Positions 1 to 5,338 are shown, counted from the stretch's first letter. The stretch is DNA of 5,347 nucleotides from Nitrospirota bacterium (GCA_029858145.1 JAOUFP010000228.1:1-5347), one strand, 5' to 3'. Notes: a model not told the origin generated them from the sequence alone. Program-made: numbers and translations.

Positions 1-37
1 ACAGCATTTTTCTTTTATAATCAAACGGTTTATGCGA

Positions 38-87
38 AGATTGCATTGACACGACTGCTGACAAACTGATAAAATTGTTTGCAATTT
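38..87. repeat. Inverted repeat flanking the rpsU promoter
   Basis: AGATTGCA at 38-45 is mirrored by TGCAATTT at 80-87, with seven of eight positions complementary and the eighth a G-T. The left arm abuts the -35 box and the right arm covers the expected transcription start, so the half-sites are about 42 bases (roughly four helical turns) apart. This could be a paired operator. A repeat of this size can also arise by chance in AT-rich DNA. Confidence 0.3.
46..75 (+). promoter_or_regulatory. Sigma-70 promoter for the rpsU operon
   Basis: A perfect -35 hexamer TTGACA lies at 46-51. After an 18-base spacer comes the hexamer TAAAAT at 70-75, which matches the TATAAT consensus at five of six positions. 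It is preceded by TGA at 67-69, giving an extended -10 (TGn) element. The expected transcription start is near 81-83, leaving a leader of about 30 bases before rpsU. Its strength suits a ribosomal-protein operon. The hexamers are seen directly; promoter activity is inferred. Confidence 0.75.
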
Positions 88-97
88 CTAAACAGAG

Positions 98-102
98 AGG
101 AG
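98..102 (+). promoter_or_regulatory. Ribosome-binding site of rpsU
   Basis: AGGAG lies ten bases upstream of the ATG at 113. It decides the start: the nearer ATG at 109-111 is in another frame, while the ATG at 113 gives the MPSIRVRE-type N-terminus typical of S21. Confidence 0.75.
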
Positions 103-112
103 TGATTGATGG

Positions 113-310
113 ATGCCCTCAATAAGGGTGCGGGAAAGCGATTCGTTTGAAAATGCTCTCAAGAGATTTAAAAAACAGTGCGAAAAAGAAGGAATTCTCT
201 CAGAGGTAAAGAAAAGAGAGCATTATGAGAAGCCAAGCGTGAAGAAGAAAAAAAAGGCTATAGCTGCTCGTAAAAAAGCTGCTAAAAGAGTCAAAATGGG
301 AATGAGATAA
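113..310 (+). CDS. rpsU: 30S ribosomal protein S21
   Basis: This 65-residue, very basic protein matches the bacterial S21 family in length and layout. The N-terminus MPSIRVRESDSFENALKRF is the conserved family opening, followed by KKQCEKEGILSEVKKREHYEKPS and a Lys/Arg-rich, alanine-containing C-terminal helix (residues about 43-65). S21 binds the small subunit near the mRNA exit platform and anti-Shine-Dalgarno region and assists initiation on natural mRNAs. The gene is first in the operon, behind a strong promoter. The next start codon follows after one base, so the two genes are tightly linked. An in-frame A AAA AAG heptamer occurs at Lys47-Lys48 (bases 250-256), within a run of eight A. 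The assignment is very secure. Confidence 0.97.
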   Translation: MPSIRVRESDSFENALKRFKKQCEKEGILSEVKKREHYEKPSVKKKKKAIAARKKAAKRVKMGMR

Positions 311-311
311 T

Positions 312-758
312 ATGTCTCTTCTGAAAAAGCTTGACGAAGACCTGAAAACAGCGTTGAAAAATTCGGATAAATTGAAGCTTGCTGTCCTGCGACTGGTAAA
401 GGCCGCTATAAAGAACCAGCAGATCGACAAGGGCCGTGAACTTCAGGATGAGGAAATCCTCGCGATTTTTTCAACGCTGGCAAAACAGCGCAGGGAGTCT
501 ATTGAACAGTTTTCAAGGGGCGGCAGAAATGATCTCGTCCAGCAGGAAACCCGGGAACTGGAAATTCTTCAGACCTACATGCCGCGCCAGCTTTCTGCTG
601 AAGAAATTGATGCCATGATTCTTCAGGCTATTCAGGAATCCTCGGCAAAAAGCGATGGTGATATCGGGAAGGTCATGAAGCTGCTTGCGCCGCGTGTGAA
701 AGGGGTCGCGGACGGCAAATGGGTGAACAGCAGGGTGAGAGAGCTTTTGCACGGCTGA
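312..758 (+). CDS. yqeY: GatB/YqeY-domain protein
   Basis: This 148-residue protein has the usual length of stand-alone YqeY proteins. Family signatures run throughout: LAVLRLVKAAIKNQQID (residues 23-39), DEEILAIFSTLAKQRRESIEQFSRGGRNDLVQQE (46-79), LEILQTYMPRQLSAEEI (83-99), and GDIGKVMKLLAPRVKGVADGKWVN (116-139). The fold resembles the helical tail domain of GatB, which in the tRNA-dependent amidotransferase helps hold tRNA. There is no catalytic GatB core here, so this is not an amidotransferase subunit by itself. The precise role of YqeY is not established; tRNA or RNA binding is inferred from the domain. The start lies one base after the rpsU stop and has only a weak upstream GGGA at 298-301, so translation is probably coupled to rpsU. 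Genes of this family are often found beside rpsU and dnaG. Confidence 0.94.
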   Translation: MSLLKKLDEDLKTALKNSDKLKLAVLRLVKAAIKNQQIDKGRELQDEEILAIFSTLAKQRRESIEQFSRGGRNDLVQQETRELEILQTYMPRQLSAEEIDAMILQAIQESSAKSDGDIGKVMKLLAPRVKGVADGKWVNSRVRELLHG

Positions 759-770
759 TGCGCTGAAAGG

Positions 771-1730
771 ATGAAGATCAGGGAAATTTATCAGAGGGCG
801 ATTGACACCGGTATCAGTAGAGATCCTCGCGGCAGGGAATCGGTAATAAAAGATTTGCAGCGCGCCGAAAAAGAATACTCAGAACTCAAGCCTGCCGATA
901 AAGAATTCTTTGACAAAGAGTCATTGCAAAATCCCTATGCGGACTCACGCATATTGAACGGAAACGGAGAAGAAGACGTTCGAACCATCCTCGTCGGCAT
1001 TGACATAGAGGTGGGCGAAGTACTGCTCTGTGAAAGTCTGAAAAAGAGGGGGGATGCCGTCGACCTGATTGTGTCGCATCATCCCGAAGGCATGGCGTTT
1101 GCCAACCTCTATTCTGTAATGTATATGCAGTCCGATATACTCAGTAGTTACGGCGTTCCGATTAATATCGCGGAAGACCTGATGGAGAAGAGGGTGAGGG
1201 AGGTCGAGCGCAGAATCATGCCGTTGAATCATACGCGGGCGGTTGATGCCGCGAGGCTCCTCGGGATCCCTTTTATGTGCCTGCACACCCCGGCTGACAA
1301 TATGGTGGCCACGTTTCTCCAGAGTTCTTTTGAAGAAAAAAAGCCCTATCGGCTTTCCGATATAACCGGTTTCCTGAGGACGCTGCCTGAATACCGTGAG
1401 GCAGCGAGAAACGGTTCGGGCCCCAAAATTCTTCTGGGCTCCGAAAACAGGAAGGCGGGCAAGATATTTGTCGACATGACGGGCGGAACAGAAGGGTCAA
1501 AAGAAATTTTCCACAGTCTTTCGGTATCGGGCGTCAACACGCTCGTTGTGATGCACCTGAGCGAAGAACACAGGAAGGAAGCAGAGAAATATCACCTGAA
1601 CGTGGTTGTGGCAGGGCATATCGCCAGTGATAACCTGGGCATTAATCTGCTTCTTGACCAGGTGCTGAAGGGCTCAGAAGCGCATATCCTTCCGTGCTCC
1701 GGATTTATGAGAGTCAGCAGGGAGCAGTAG
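771..1730 (+). CDS. Nif3-family dinuclear-metal protein
   Basis: This 319-residue protein looks like a divergent Nif3/YbgI relative (often labelled NGG1p-interacting factor NIF3). The recognisable metal-site motifs appear in family order: SHHPEG with His103-His104, LHTPADN with His172 and Asp176, and AGHIASDNLG with His283 and Asp287. In canonical Nif3 the last motif is GHxxxE, so Asp replaces Glu. About 65 extra residues precede the Nif3-like core, including the charged stretch RDPRGRESVIKDLQRAEKEYSEL (17-39) and NPYADSRIL (54-62). There is no signal peptide or membrane segment, so it is presumably cytosolic. The substrate is unknown; hydrolase or metal-chaperone roles have been proposed for the family. 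The GAAAGG at 765-770 abuts the ATG, which is unusually close, so initiation may depend on ribosomes finishing yqeY 12 bases upstream. The start fits the MKIREIYQRA opening expected for this subgroup. Confidence 0.8.
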   Translation: MKIREIYQRAIDTGISRDPRGRESVIKDLQRAEKEYSELKPADKEFFDKESLQNPYADSRILNGNGEEDVRTILVGIDIEVGEVLLCESLKKRGDAVDLIVSHHPEGMAFANLYSVMYMQSDILSSYGVPINIAEDLMEKRVREVERRIMPLNHTRAVDAARLLGIPFMCLHTPADNMVATFLQSSFEEKKPYRLSDITGFLRTLPEYREAARNGSGPKILLGSENRKAGKIFVDMTGGTEGSKEIFHSLSVSGVNTLVVMHLSEEHRKEAEKYHLNVVVAGHIASDNLGINLLLDQVLKGSEAHILPCSGFMRVSREQ

Positions 1731-1753
1731 AGCCGGCATCCGCCGCTGGTTTT
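1729..1753 (+). terminator. Weak hairpin with TTTT after the Nif3-like gene
   Basis: Immediately after the Nif3-like stop, CCGGC (1733-1737) can pair with GCTGG (1745-1749), including one G-U, around a seven-base loop. The helix can extend through wobble pairs to 1729/1753. The 3' side runs into TTTT at 1750-1753 and then AATTC. The T tract is short and partly inside the stem, so at best this is a leaky terminator or attenuator, or an RNA-processing site, upstream of dnaG. Confidence 0.35.
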
Positions 1754-1779
1754 AATTCAAAATGAGTTCGTGTTAGAAT
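1751..1779 (+). promoter_or_regulatory. Candidate internal promoter for dnaG-rpoD
   Basis: TAGAAT at 1774-1779 matches the -10 consensus at five of six positions. It is preceded by TGT at 1771-1773, forming an extended -10. A poor -35 candidate, TTTAAT at 1751-1756, sits 17 bases upstream. Extended -10 promoters commonly tolerate a weak -35. The predicted start near 1786 leaves a leader of about 20 bases containing the dnaG ribosome-binding site. Internal promoters upstream of primase and sigma genes are known in other MMS operons, which supports the idea. Confidence 0.5.
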
Positions 1780-1796
1780 GAAGAAATTTTTTCTGC

Positions 1797-1802
1797 AAGG
1801 AG
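1797..1802 (+). promoter_or_regulatory. Ribosome-binding site of dnaG
   Basis: AAGGAG lies four bases before the ATG at 1807. The spacing is a little short but the match is strong. It selects this ATG, which gives the expected primase N-terminus just ahead of the zinc-binding domain. Confidence 0.7.
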
Positions 1803-1806
1803 ACCT

Positions 1807-3489
1807 ATGAAAAAGGACGGGCTTCTTGAAGATATAAAGTCCAGGATAGACATTGTTGATTTTATTTCGGACTATGTCCAGCTGAAAAAGTCGGGTCAGA
1901 ACTGGAAAGGCCTCTGTCCGTTCCATCAGGAAAAAACCCCCTCCTTTACGGTGAGCCAGTCAAAACAGATATTCCACTGCTTCGGGTGCGGCGCAGGCGG
2001 GGATGTCATCACTTTTTTGCTGAAACACGACAGTCTCTCCTTTCATGAGGCGCTGACAATTCTTGCCCAAAAGGTGGGTATTGCGATAGATGCCTTTAAA
2101 AAAGACAGCAAAAGCATTGAAAAAGACGAGCTTGTCAGGCAGGGGCTGCAAGAAGCTGGCAGGTTTTTTGCTTCTAATTTGAAGGGCTCAAAGAATGCTG
2201 AGGCATATATCAAAGGGAGGGGAGTCAGTCTTGAAACGATCGAATTGTTTCAGATTGGCTTTGCGCCGTCCGGATGGAGCAACCTGCTAAACCATATGAG
2301 AAAAAAAGGTTACAGCGACACCGTCATAAAAGATGCGGGGCTTGCCGTATCAGGGAACAAGGGACTCTATGATATGTTCAGGGAACGGATAATGTTTCCG
2401 ATCCGGAGCATGAATGGTCATGTGATTGCCTTCGGCGGCAGGGCGATGGACAGTTCAATGCCCAAGTACATCAACTCTCCTGAAACCCCGGTCTTCAAAA
2501 AATCGGAGACTCTTTACGGACTGCATACGGGCAAAAACGCAATACGGGAAAAGGGATATGTGCTTATCGTCGAAGGATATATGGATGTCATTATCTGTTA
2601 TCAGTACGGCTTTCGGAACGTTGTTGCGCCTCTCGGGACATCCTTGACCCCCGGACATCTTCAGAAATTGCGGAAGCTGACCAGCGAAGCTGTCGTTGTT
2701 TTTGACGGGGATGCAGCGGGAATCAGCGCGGCAAAGAGATCCCTGCCGCTCCTCTGCAAGAATAATTTCAAGGCCAGGCTCCTGTCGCTGCCGGAAGGCG
2801 AAGACCCCGACAGTTACCTGAGGAAAAATGGCGGAGAGGCTTTCAGCGCGCTGCTTGGGAAGACACAATCCGTGATAGAATTTCTCTTCAGTGCGTCCCG
2901 CGGGGGGAGGGTGGAGACTGTGCGGGAAGCATTGACCCTGATAGCACAGAACGCCGATTCACTGGCGGCGGATGAGATGCTCATAGAACTGTCGGGAAAA
3001 ACAAGGATCAGCGAGACAACGGTCAGGGAAGAGTTCAAAAGGATGAAGAACAGGACGGATGCGGGCGAAAGGAAGGCAGCGCTGCCCCGCGTGTCAAGAG
3101 GGGACAGGGAGGAATATCTTCTGCTGAGCGCCGTCATACATTTTCCGGATAAACTCAATTACGTCCTTTCGCGGCTGGACAGGAAAGATATCAGGGACTC
3201 GGCAGTGCTTTCATTGTTTGAAAAGATCGCTGCTGCGCAGGACAGGAACAATCCCGGTGACATCCTTGATGGCGCCGGAGAGGAGGAGAGGGTTCTGTTT
3301 ACCCGGCTTTCGGTAGAGCCTGGTTTCGATCTCGAACATGCTGACAGGAACATTGAGGACTGTTTGAGGACTATTGAGAAAAAGAAGTTTGATAAAAAAT
3401 TCCGTCAGGCTGAATTATCGGGGGACATTCAGCTTTTCAACGCGTTGCTGTTGGAAAAGAAAAAACTCCTGGAGGGGAACAAGATATGA
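1807..3489 (+). CDS. dnaG: DNA primase DnaG
   Basis: This 560-residue primase, slightly shorter than the roughly 580-600 common in the family, makes RNA primers at the replication fork together with the DnaB helicase. The N-terminal CHC2 zinc domain covers about residues 1-100: DIVDFISDYVQLKKSG, then ligands Cys37, His40, Cys58 and Cys61 in CPFH and CFGC, followed by GAGGDVITF. The RNA-polymerase core shows FRERIMFPI (191-199), FGGRAM (209-214) and PKYINSPET (219-227). The TOPRIM catalytic domain has LIVEGYMDVI with Glu256, the FDGDAAG motif with Asp300 and Asp302, and EDPDSYL (332-338). The remainder (about 430-560) is variable, helical and charged, as expected for the helicase-binding C-terminal domain; REEYLLLSAVIHFP (434-447) resembles its start. 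All metal and catalytic residues are present, so the enzyme should be active. It lies 76 bases after the Nif3-like gene and 82 bases before the rpoD start. Confidence 0.97.
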   Translation: MKKDGLLEDIKSRIDIVDFISDYVQLKKSGQNWKGLCPFHQEKTPSFTVSQSKQIFHCFGCGAGGDVITFLLKHDSLSFHEALTILAQKVGIAIDAFKKDSKSIEKDELVRQGLQEAGRFFASNLKGSKNAEAYIKGRGVSLETIELFQIGFAPSGWSNLLNHMRKKGYSDTVIKDAGLAVSGNKGLYDMFRERIMFPIRSMNGHVIAFGGRAMDSSMPKYINSPETPVFKKSETLYGLHTGKNAIREKGYVLIVEGYMDVIICYQYGFRNVVAPLGTSLTPGHLQKLRKLTSEAVVVFDGDAAGISAAKRSLPLLCKNNFKARLLSLPEGEDPDSYLRKNGGEAFSALLGKTQSVIEFLFSASRGGRVETVREALTLIAQNADSLAADEMLIELSGKTRISETTVREEFKRMKNRTDAGERKAALPRVSRGDREEYLLLSAVIHFPDKLNYVLSRLDRKDIRDSAVLSLFEKIAAAQDRNNPGDILDGAGEEERVLFTRLSVEPGFDLEHADRNIEDCLRTIEKKKFDKKFRQAELSGDIQLFNALLLEKKKLLEGNKI

Positions 3490-3493
3490 AGTA

Positions 3494-3519
3494 GTGTCGG
3501 GGACAGTTTGCTGAGCAAA
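3494..3519 (+). repeat. Two adjacent small dyads in the dnaG-rpoD spacer
   Basis: TGTC-GGG-GACA at 3495-3505 is a perfect 4-bp dyad. It is followed directly by TTTGC-TGA-GCAAA at 3507-3519, a perfect 5-bp dyad that extends to 6 bp around a single central base. AAATTTTAAAT comes next rather than a T tract, so this is not a convincing terminator. The block could be an operator, an RNA-processing site or a copy of a dispersed intergenic repeat. The motif GTGTCGGGGACAGTTT at 3494-3509 has the look of such repeats, but this cannot be tested within one window. Confidence 0.4.
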
Positions 3520-3527
3520 AATTTTAA

Positions 3528-3556
3528 ATGCGTTGTTGCAGAAGATAAAAACGCAT
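3528..3556 (+). promoter_or_regulatory. Possible leader hairpin before the rpoD ribosome site
   Basis: ATGCGTT at 3528-3534 is the exact reverse complement of AACGCAT at 3550-3556, giving a 7-bp stem with a 15-base loop. It ends just before the purine-rich Shine-Dalgarno tract at 3558-3570. With two mismatched positions, upstream TTTT (3522-3525) could also reach weakly into the AGGG of that tract. Such a hairpin could tune sigma-factor translation or mark a cleavage site. The repeat is visible directly; a function is inference. Confidence 0.4.
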
Positions 3557-3557
3557 A

Positions 3558-3570
3558 AAGGGGGAGAAGG
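3558..3570 (+). promoter_or_regulatory. Ribosome-binding site that fixes the rpoD start
   Basis: The tract AAGGGGGAGAAGG contains GGAG at 3563-3566, five bases before the ATG at 3572. The reading frame is open back to a TTG at 3533, but that codon lies within the hairpin, lacks a Shine-Dalgarno site, and would place this ribosome site inside the coding region. Confidence 0.75.
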
Positions 3571-3571
3571 C

Positions 3572-5164
3572 ATGAGGGATTATTACGATTATTTCGATGC
3601 GTATGATGAAGATGACGATGAGTATGAGAACGAAGTGGAAGTGACTGAAGAGGATAATGAGGAAGAGGAGGACGAAGAGGAGAGAAAGAGAAATTACCTT
3701 ATAGAAGGAGAGTATGATCCGATAAAGAGTTATTTGAAGGAGATGGGCGGGGTCCCCCTCCTGACGAAGGATGACGAAATAGCTCTCGCGATCAGGATAG
3801 AGCAGGGTGAAGAAAAGATGGCGAAAATCATATTTTCATTGCCTTTCTCTTTGAACAAGCTGATAGCTCTCGGAAAGATGGTTGAAAGCGGGGACGCGCC
3901 GCTTAAGGACATCATACAAAACGGAGAAGAGGAACTGGAAGAAGATCTTACCTTTGAACGGGAAAAGTTTTATAAAGTCAGCCTCAGGATAAAAACACTC
4001 TATCAGAAGAGAAGGCTTCTGCTGAAGAAACTGAAGGAGGCAGGCAAGAAAGCCGGGGAAAAAGTCATTAAGTCCCTCGGCGCCAACAGGGCGGAGATAC
4101 TCGATGAGGTCATGCAGCTTAAGCTGAAGGAAGACGTGATCGTCGCCTTTTCCGATGAACTTAAGAAAACGGCGATGCATCTTGATGACCTCTACGCGCA
4201 GATAATGGCCATCGCCGAAAAGGCGGCATACCTGGGTGTGAACATGGATAATATCAGAAACGGTGTTCTTCCCAGAAAAATAAAAAACAAAGCTGTCGCG
4301 GGTGAGGTGAAACAGCTTATATCGGAGTACGCGCTTTGCAGGGATAAAATCAAAGAGGTTGAGGATGCATTCGGGATAAGCTATGAATCAATGAAAAAAG
4401 TATTGCGCATCCTGGTCGAAGAGGAAAGGGAGATAAGCGCGGCAAAAAGCAAACTGACAGAGGCCAATCTCAGGCTTGTAATCAGCATAGCGAAAAGATA
4501 CATTGGCAAAGGACTGGGCTTCTCTGATCTGATTCAGGAAGGAAACATCGGACTTATGAGGGCTGTCGACAAGTTTGAGTACAAGAGGGGATACAAGTTC
4601 AGCACGTATGCGACCTGGTGGATAAGACAGTCCATTACCAGGGCGCTTGCGGATCAGTCACGGACGATAAGGATTCCCGTGCATATGGTCGAATCAATCA
4701 ACCGGATGACAAAAACGATACGGGAACTCGTTCAGGAAAAGGGGAAGGAGCCCACTCCTGAGGAGACGGCTGAAAAAATGAAGATACCCGCAGACAAAGT
4801 CAGGGCAATGCTGAAAATATCGAAGGAGCCCATTTCCCTTGAAACACCGGTGGGAGAAGAGGATGACAGTCACCTCAGGGACTTTATTGAAGACAAGGCG
4901 ACTCTTTCACCTCTGGATATTGCGATACAGGAGGACATGAAGAAAAATATAGAAAAGGTGCTTTCCTCTCTCACGCCGAAGGAGCAGAGCATTATTCGGA
5001 AAAGGTTCGGTATCGGGGATGAGCTGCCGCATACCCTTGAAGATGTCGGGCTCGAATTTGATGTCACGCGCGAGAGAATAAGACAGATAGAGGTAAAGGC
5101 GATAAGAAAATTAAGGCACCCTTCGCGAAGCAAGTGGCTGCGCGCCTTTATTGAGAAGCCTTGA
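3572..5164 (+). CDS. rpoD: RNA polymerase primary sigma factor (sigma-70)
   Basis: This 530-residue protein is a group 1 sigma factor. Region 1.2 is at about residues 47-80 (EYDPIKSYLKEMGGVPLLTKDDE). A long, mostly helical non-conserved region spans about 81-290. Regions 2.1-2.4 follow, with ANLRLVISIAKRYIGKGLGFSDLIQEGNIGLMRAVDKFEY and YKFSTYATWWIRQSITRA; Gln353 and Thr356 align with the -10 recognition residues of E. coli. Region 3.0 is SRTIRIPVHMVE (363-374), with His371 and Glu374 at the extended -10 contact positions. The sigma finger contains SLETPVGEEDDSHLRDFIED (422-441). Region 4.2 is HTLEDVGLEFDVTRERIRQIEVKAIRKLRHPSRS (487-520), with Arg500, Glu501, Arg504 and Gln505 at the -35 contact positions. 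Conventional region 1.1 is not recognisable; residues 1-37 form an extremely acidic tract (23 Asp/Glu) with interspersed tyrosines. It directs core polymerase to housekeeping promoters, presumably including those seen in this window. Confidence 0.97.
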   Translation: MRDYYDYFDAYDEDDDEYENEVEVTEEDNEEEEDEEERKRNYLIEGEYDPIKSYLKEMGGVPLLTKDDEIALAIRIEQGEEKMAKIIFSLPFSLNKLIALGKMVESGDAPLKDIIQNGEEELEEDLTFEREKFYKVSLRIKTLYQKRRLLLKKLKEAGKKAGEKVIKSLGANRAEILDEVMQLKLKEDVIVAFSDELKKTAMHLDDLYAQIMAIAEKAAYLGVNMDNIRNGVLPRKIKNKAVAGEVKQLISEYALCRDKIKEVEDAFGISYESMKKVLRILVEEEREISAAKSKLTEANLRLVISIAKRYIGKGLGFSDLIQEGNIGLMRAVDKFEYKRGYKFSTYATWWIRQSITRALADQSRTIRIPVHMVESINRMTKTIRELVQEKGKEPTPEETAEKMKIPADKVRAMLKISKEPISLETPVGEEDDSHLRDFIEDKATLSPLDIAIQEDMKKNIEKVLSSLTPKEQSIIRKRFGIGDELPHTLEDVGLEFDVTRERIRQIEVKAIRKLRHPSRSKWLRAFIEKP

Positions 5165-5190
5165 CTCAGGCGCACCAACAAGTTTATGAT
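5161..5190 (+). promoter_or_regulatory. Candidate tRNA promoter overlapping the rpoD stop
   Basis: TTGACT at 5161-5166 matches the -35 consensus at five of six positions and contains the rpoD TGA stop codon (5162-5164). After 18 bases, TATGAT at 5185-5190 matches the -10 consensus at five of six. Initiation near 5197 would give a tRNA precursor with a 5' leader of about 50 bases for RNase P to remove. It is the best promoter match between rpoD and the tRNA. Confidence 0.55.
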
Positions 5191-5220
5191 TATAAGCTGT
5201 TAGTTCCTGGTTCCTGAGTC
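5163..5220. repeat. 8-bp inverted repeat downstream of rpoD
   Basis: GACTCAGG at 5163-5170 is the exact reverse complement of CCTGAGTC at 5213-5220. ACC (5174-5176) and GGT (5209-5211) add three inner pairs. The left arm overlaps the candidate -35 box and the rpoD stop; the right arm lies past the predicted transcription start. No T tract follows, so it is not a typical terminator. It may be an operator pair or a hairpin protecting or processing the rpoD mRNA 3' end. Confidence 0.4.
5203..5216 (+). repeat. Tandem 7-base repeat GTTCCTG
   Basis: GTTCCTG occurs twice in direct succession, at 5203-5209 and 5210-5216, between the predicted promoter and the tRNA. The second copy contributes to the right arm of the inverted repeat. 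Two units are too few to call a microsatellite with certainty, but they may be a remnant or copy of an intergenic repeat family. Confidence 0.4.
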
Positions 5221-5246
5221 GCATGTCAAAATTCTTAAATCTAACA

Positions 5247-5322
5247 GGGCCCATAGCTCAGTTGGTAGAGCTACCGGCTCATAACCGGTTGGTCCCAGGT
5301 TCGAGTCCTGGTGGGCCCACCA
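5247..5322 (+). tRNA. tRNA with anticodon CAU (elongator Met or Ile2)
   Basis: A complete 76-base cloverleaf with encoded CCA can be folded by eye. The acceptor stem is GGGCCCA (5247-5253) with TGGGCCC (5312-5318), discriminator A5319 and CCA at 5320-5322. The D stem is GCTC/GAGC (5256-5259, 5268-5271). The anticodon stem ACCGG/CCGGT (5273-5277, 5285-5289) encloses loop CTCATAA, with anticodon CAT at 5280-5282. The variable loop has five bases. The T stem CCAGG/CCTGG (5295-5299, 5307-5311) encloses TTCGAGT. It is not the initiator: position 1 is paired and the anticodon stem lacks the three G-C pairs typical of tRNA-fMet. Acceptor pairs C4-G69 and C5-G68 match features described for E. coli TilS recognition, favouring tRNA-Ile2 whose C34 becomes lysidine and reads AUA. 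Elongator tRNA-Met remains possible. Confidence 0.97.
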
Positions 5323-5338
5323 TATCTCTGGAGGATTG

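Noticed and set aside
16..21. TATAAT hexamer near the left edge, as a second -10 box
   Set aside because: Any -35 box would lie outside the window, and the T-rich surroundings make a chance match likely. The promoter at 46-75 is complete and better placed.
75..95. Small hairpin TTGTTT/AAACAG in the rpsU leader
   Set aside because: Only five to six A-T-rich pairs with a nine-base loop and no contact with the ribosome site; too weak to call regulatory.
200..430. Open frame on the minus strand across rpsU and yqeY
   Set aside because: It is antisense to two well-recognised genes, has low-complexity composition derived from the lysine-rich plus strand, and shows no family resemblance.
2455..2868. 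137-codon minus-strand open frame inside dnaG
   Set aside because: It lies opposite the TOPRIM region of an intact primase and resembles no known protein; it is a shadow frame.
3500..3529. Possible rpoD promoter GGGACA, 18 bp, TTAAAT
   Set aside because: Both hexamers match only four of six positions and the -35 lacks the leading TT. There is no extended -10, so it was not called.
3533..3571. TTG at 3533 as the rpoD start, adding 13 residues
   Set aside because: It has no Shine-Dalgarno site and would translate the AAGGGGGAGAAGG tract that serves the ATG at 3572.
4870..5181. 103-codon minus-strand open frame opposite the rpoD 3' end
   Set aside because: It is antisense to the highly conserved sigma regions 3 and 4 and is explained by their codon composition.
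5247..5322. Initiator tRNA-fMet
   Set aside because: The first acceptor pair is a G-C pair rather than a mismatch, and the anticodon stem ACCGG/CCGGT lacks the three consecutive G-C pairs of initiators.
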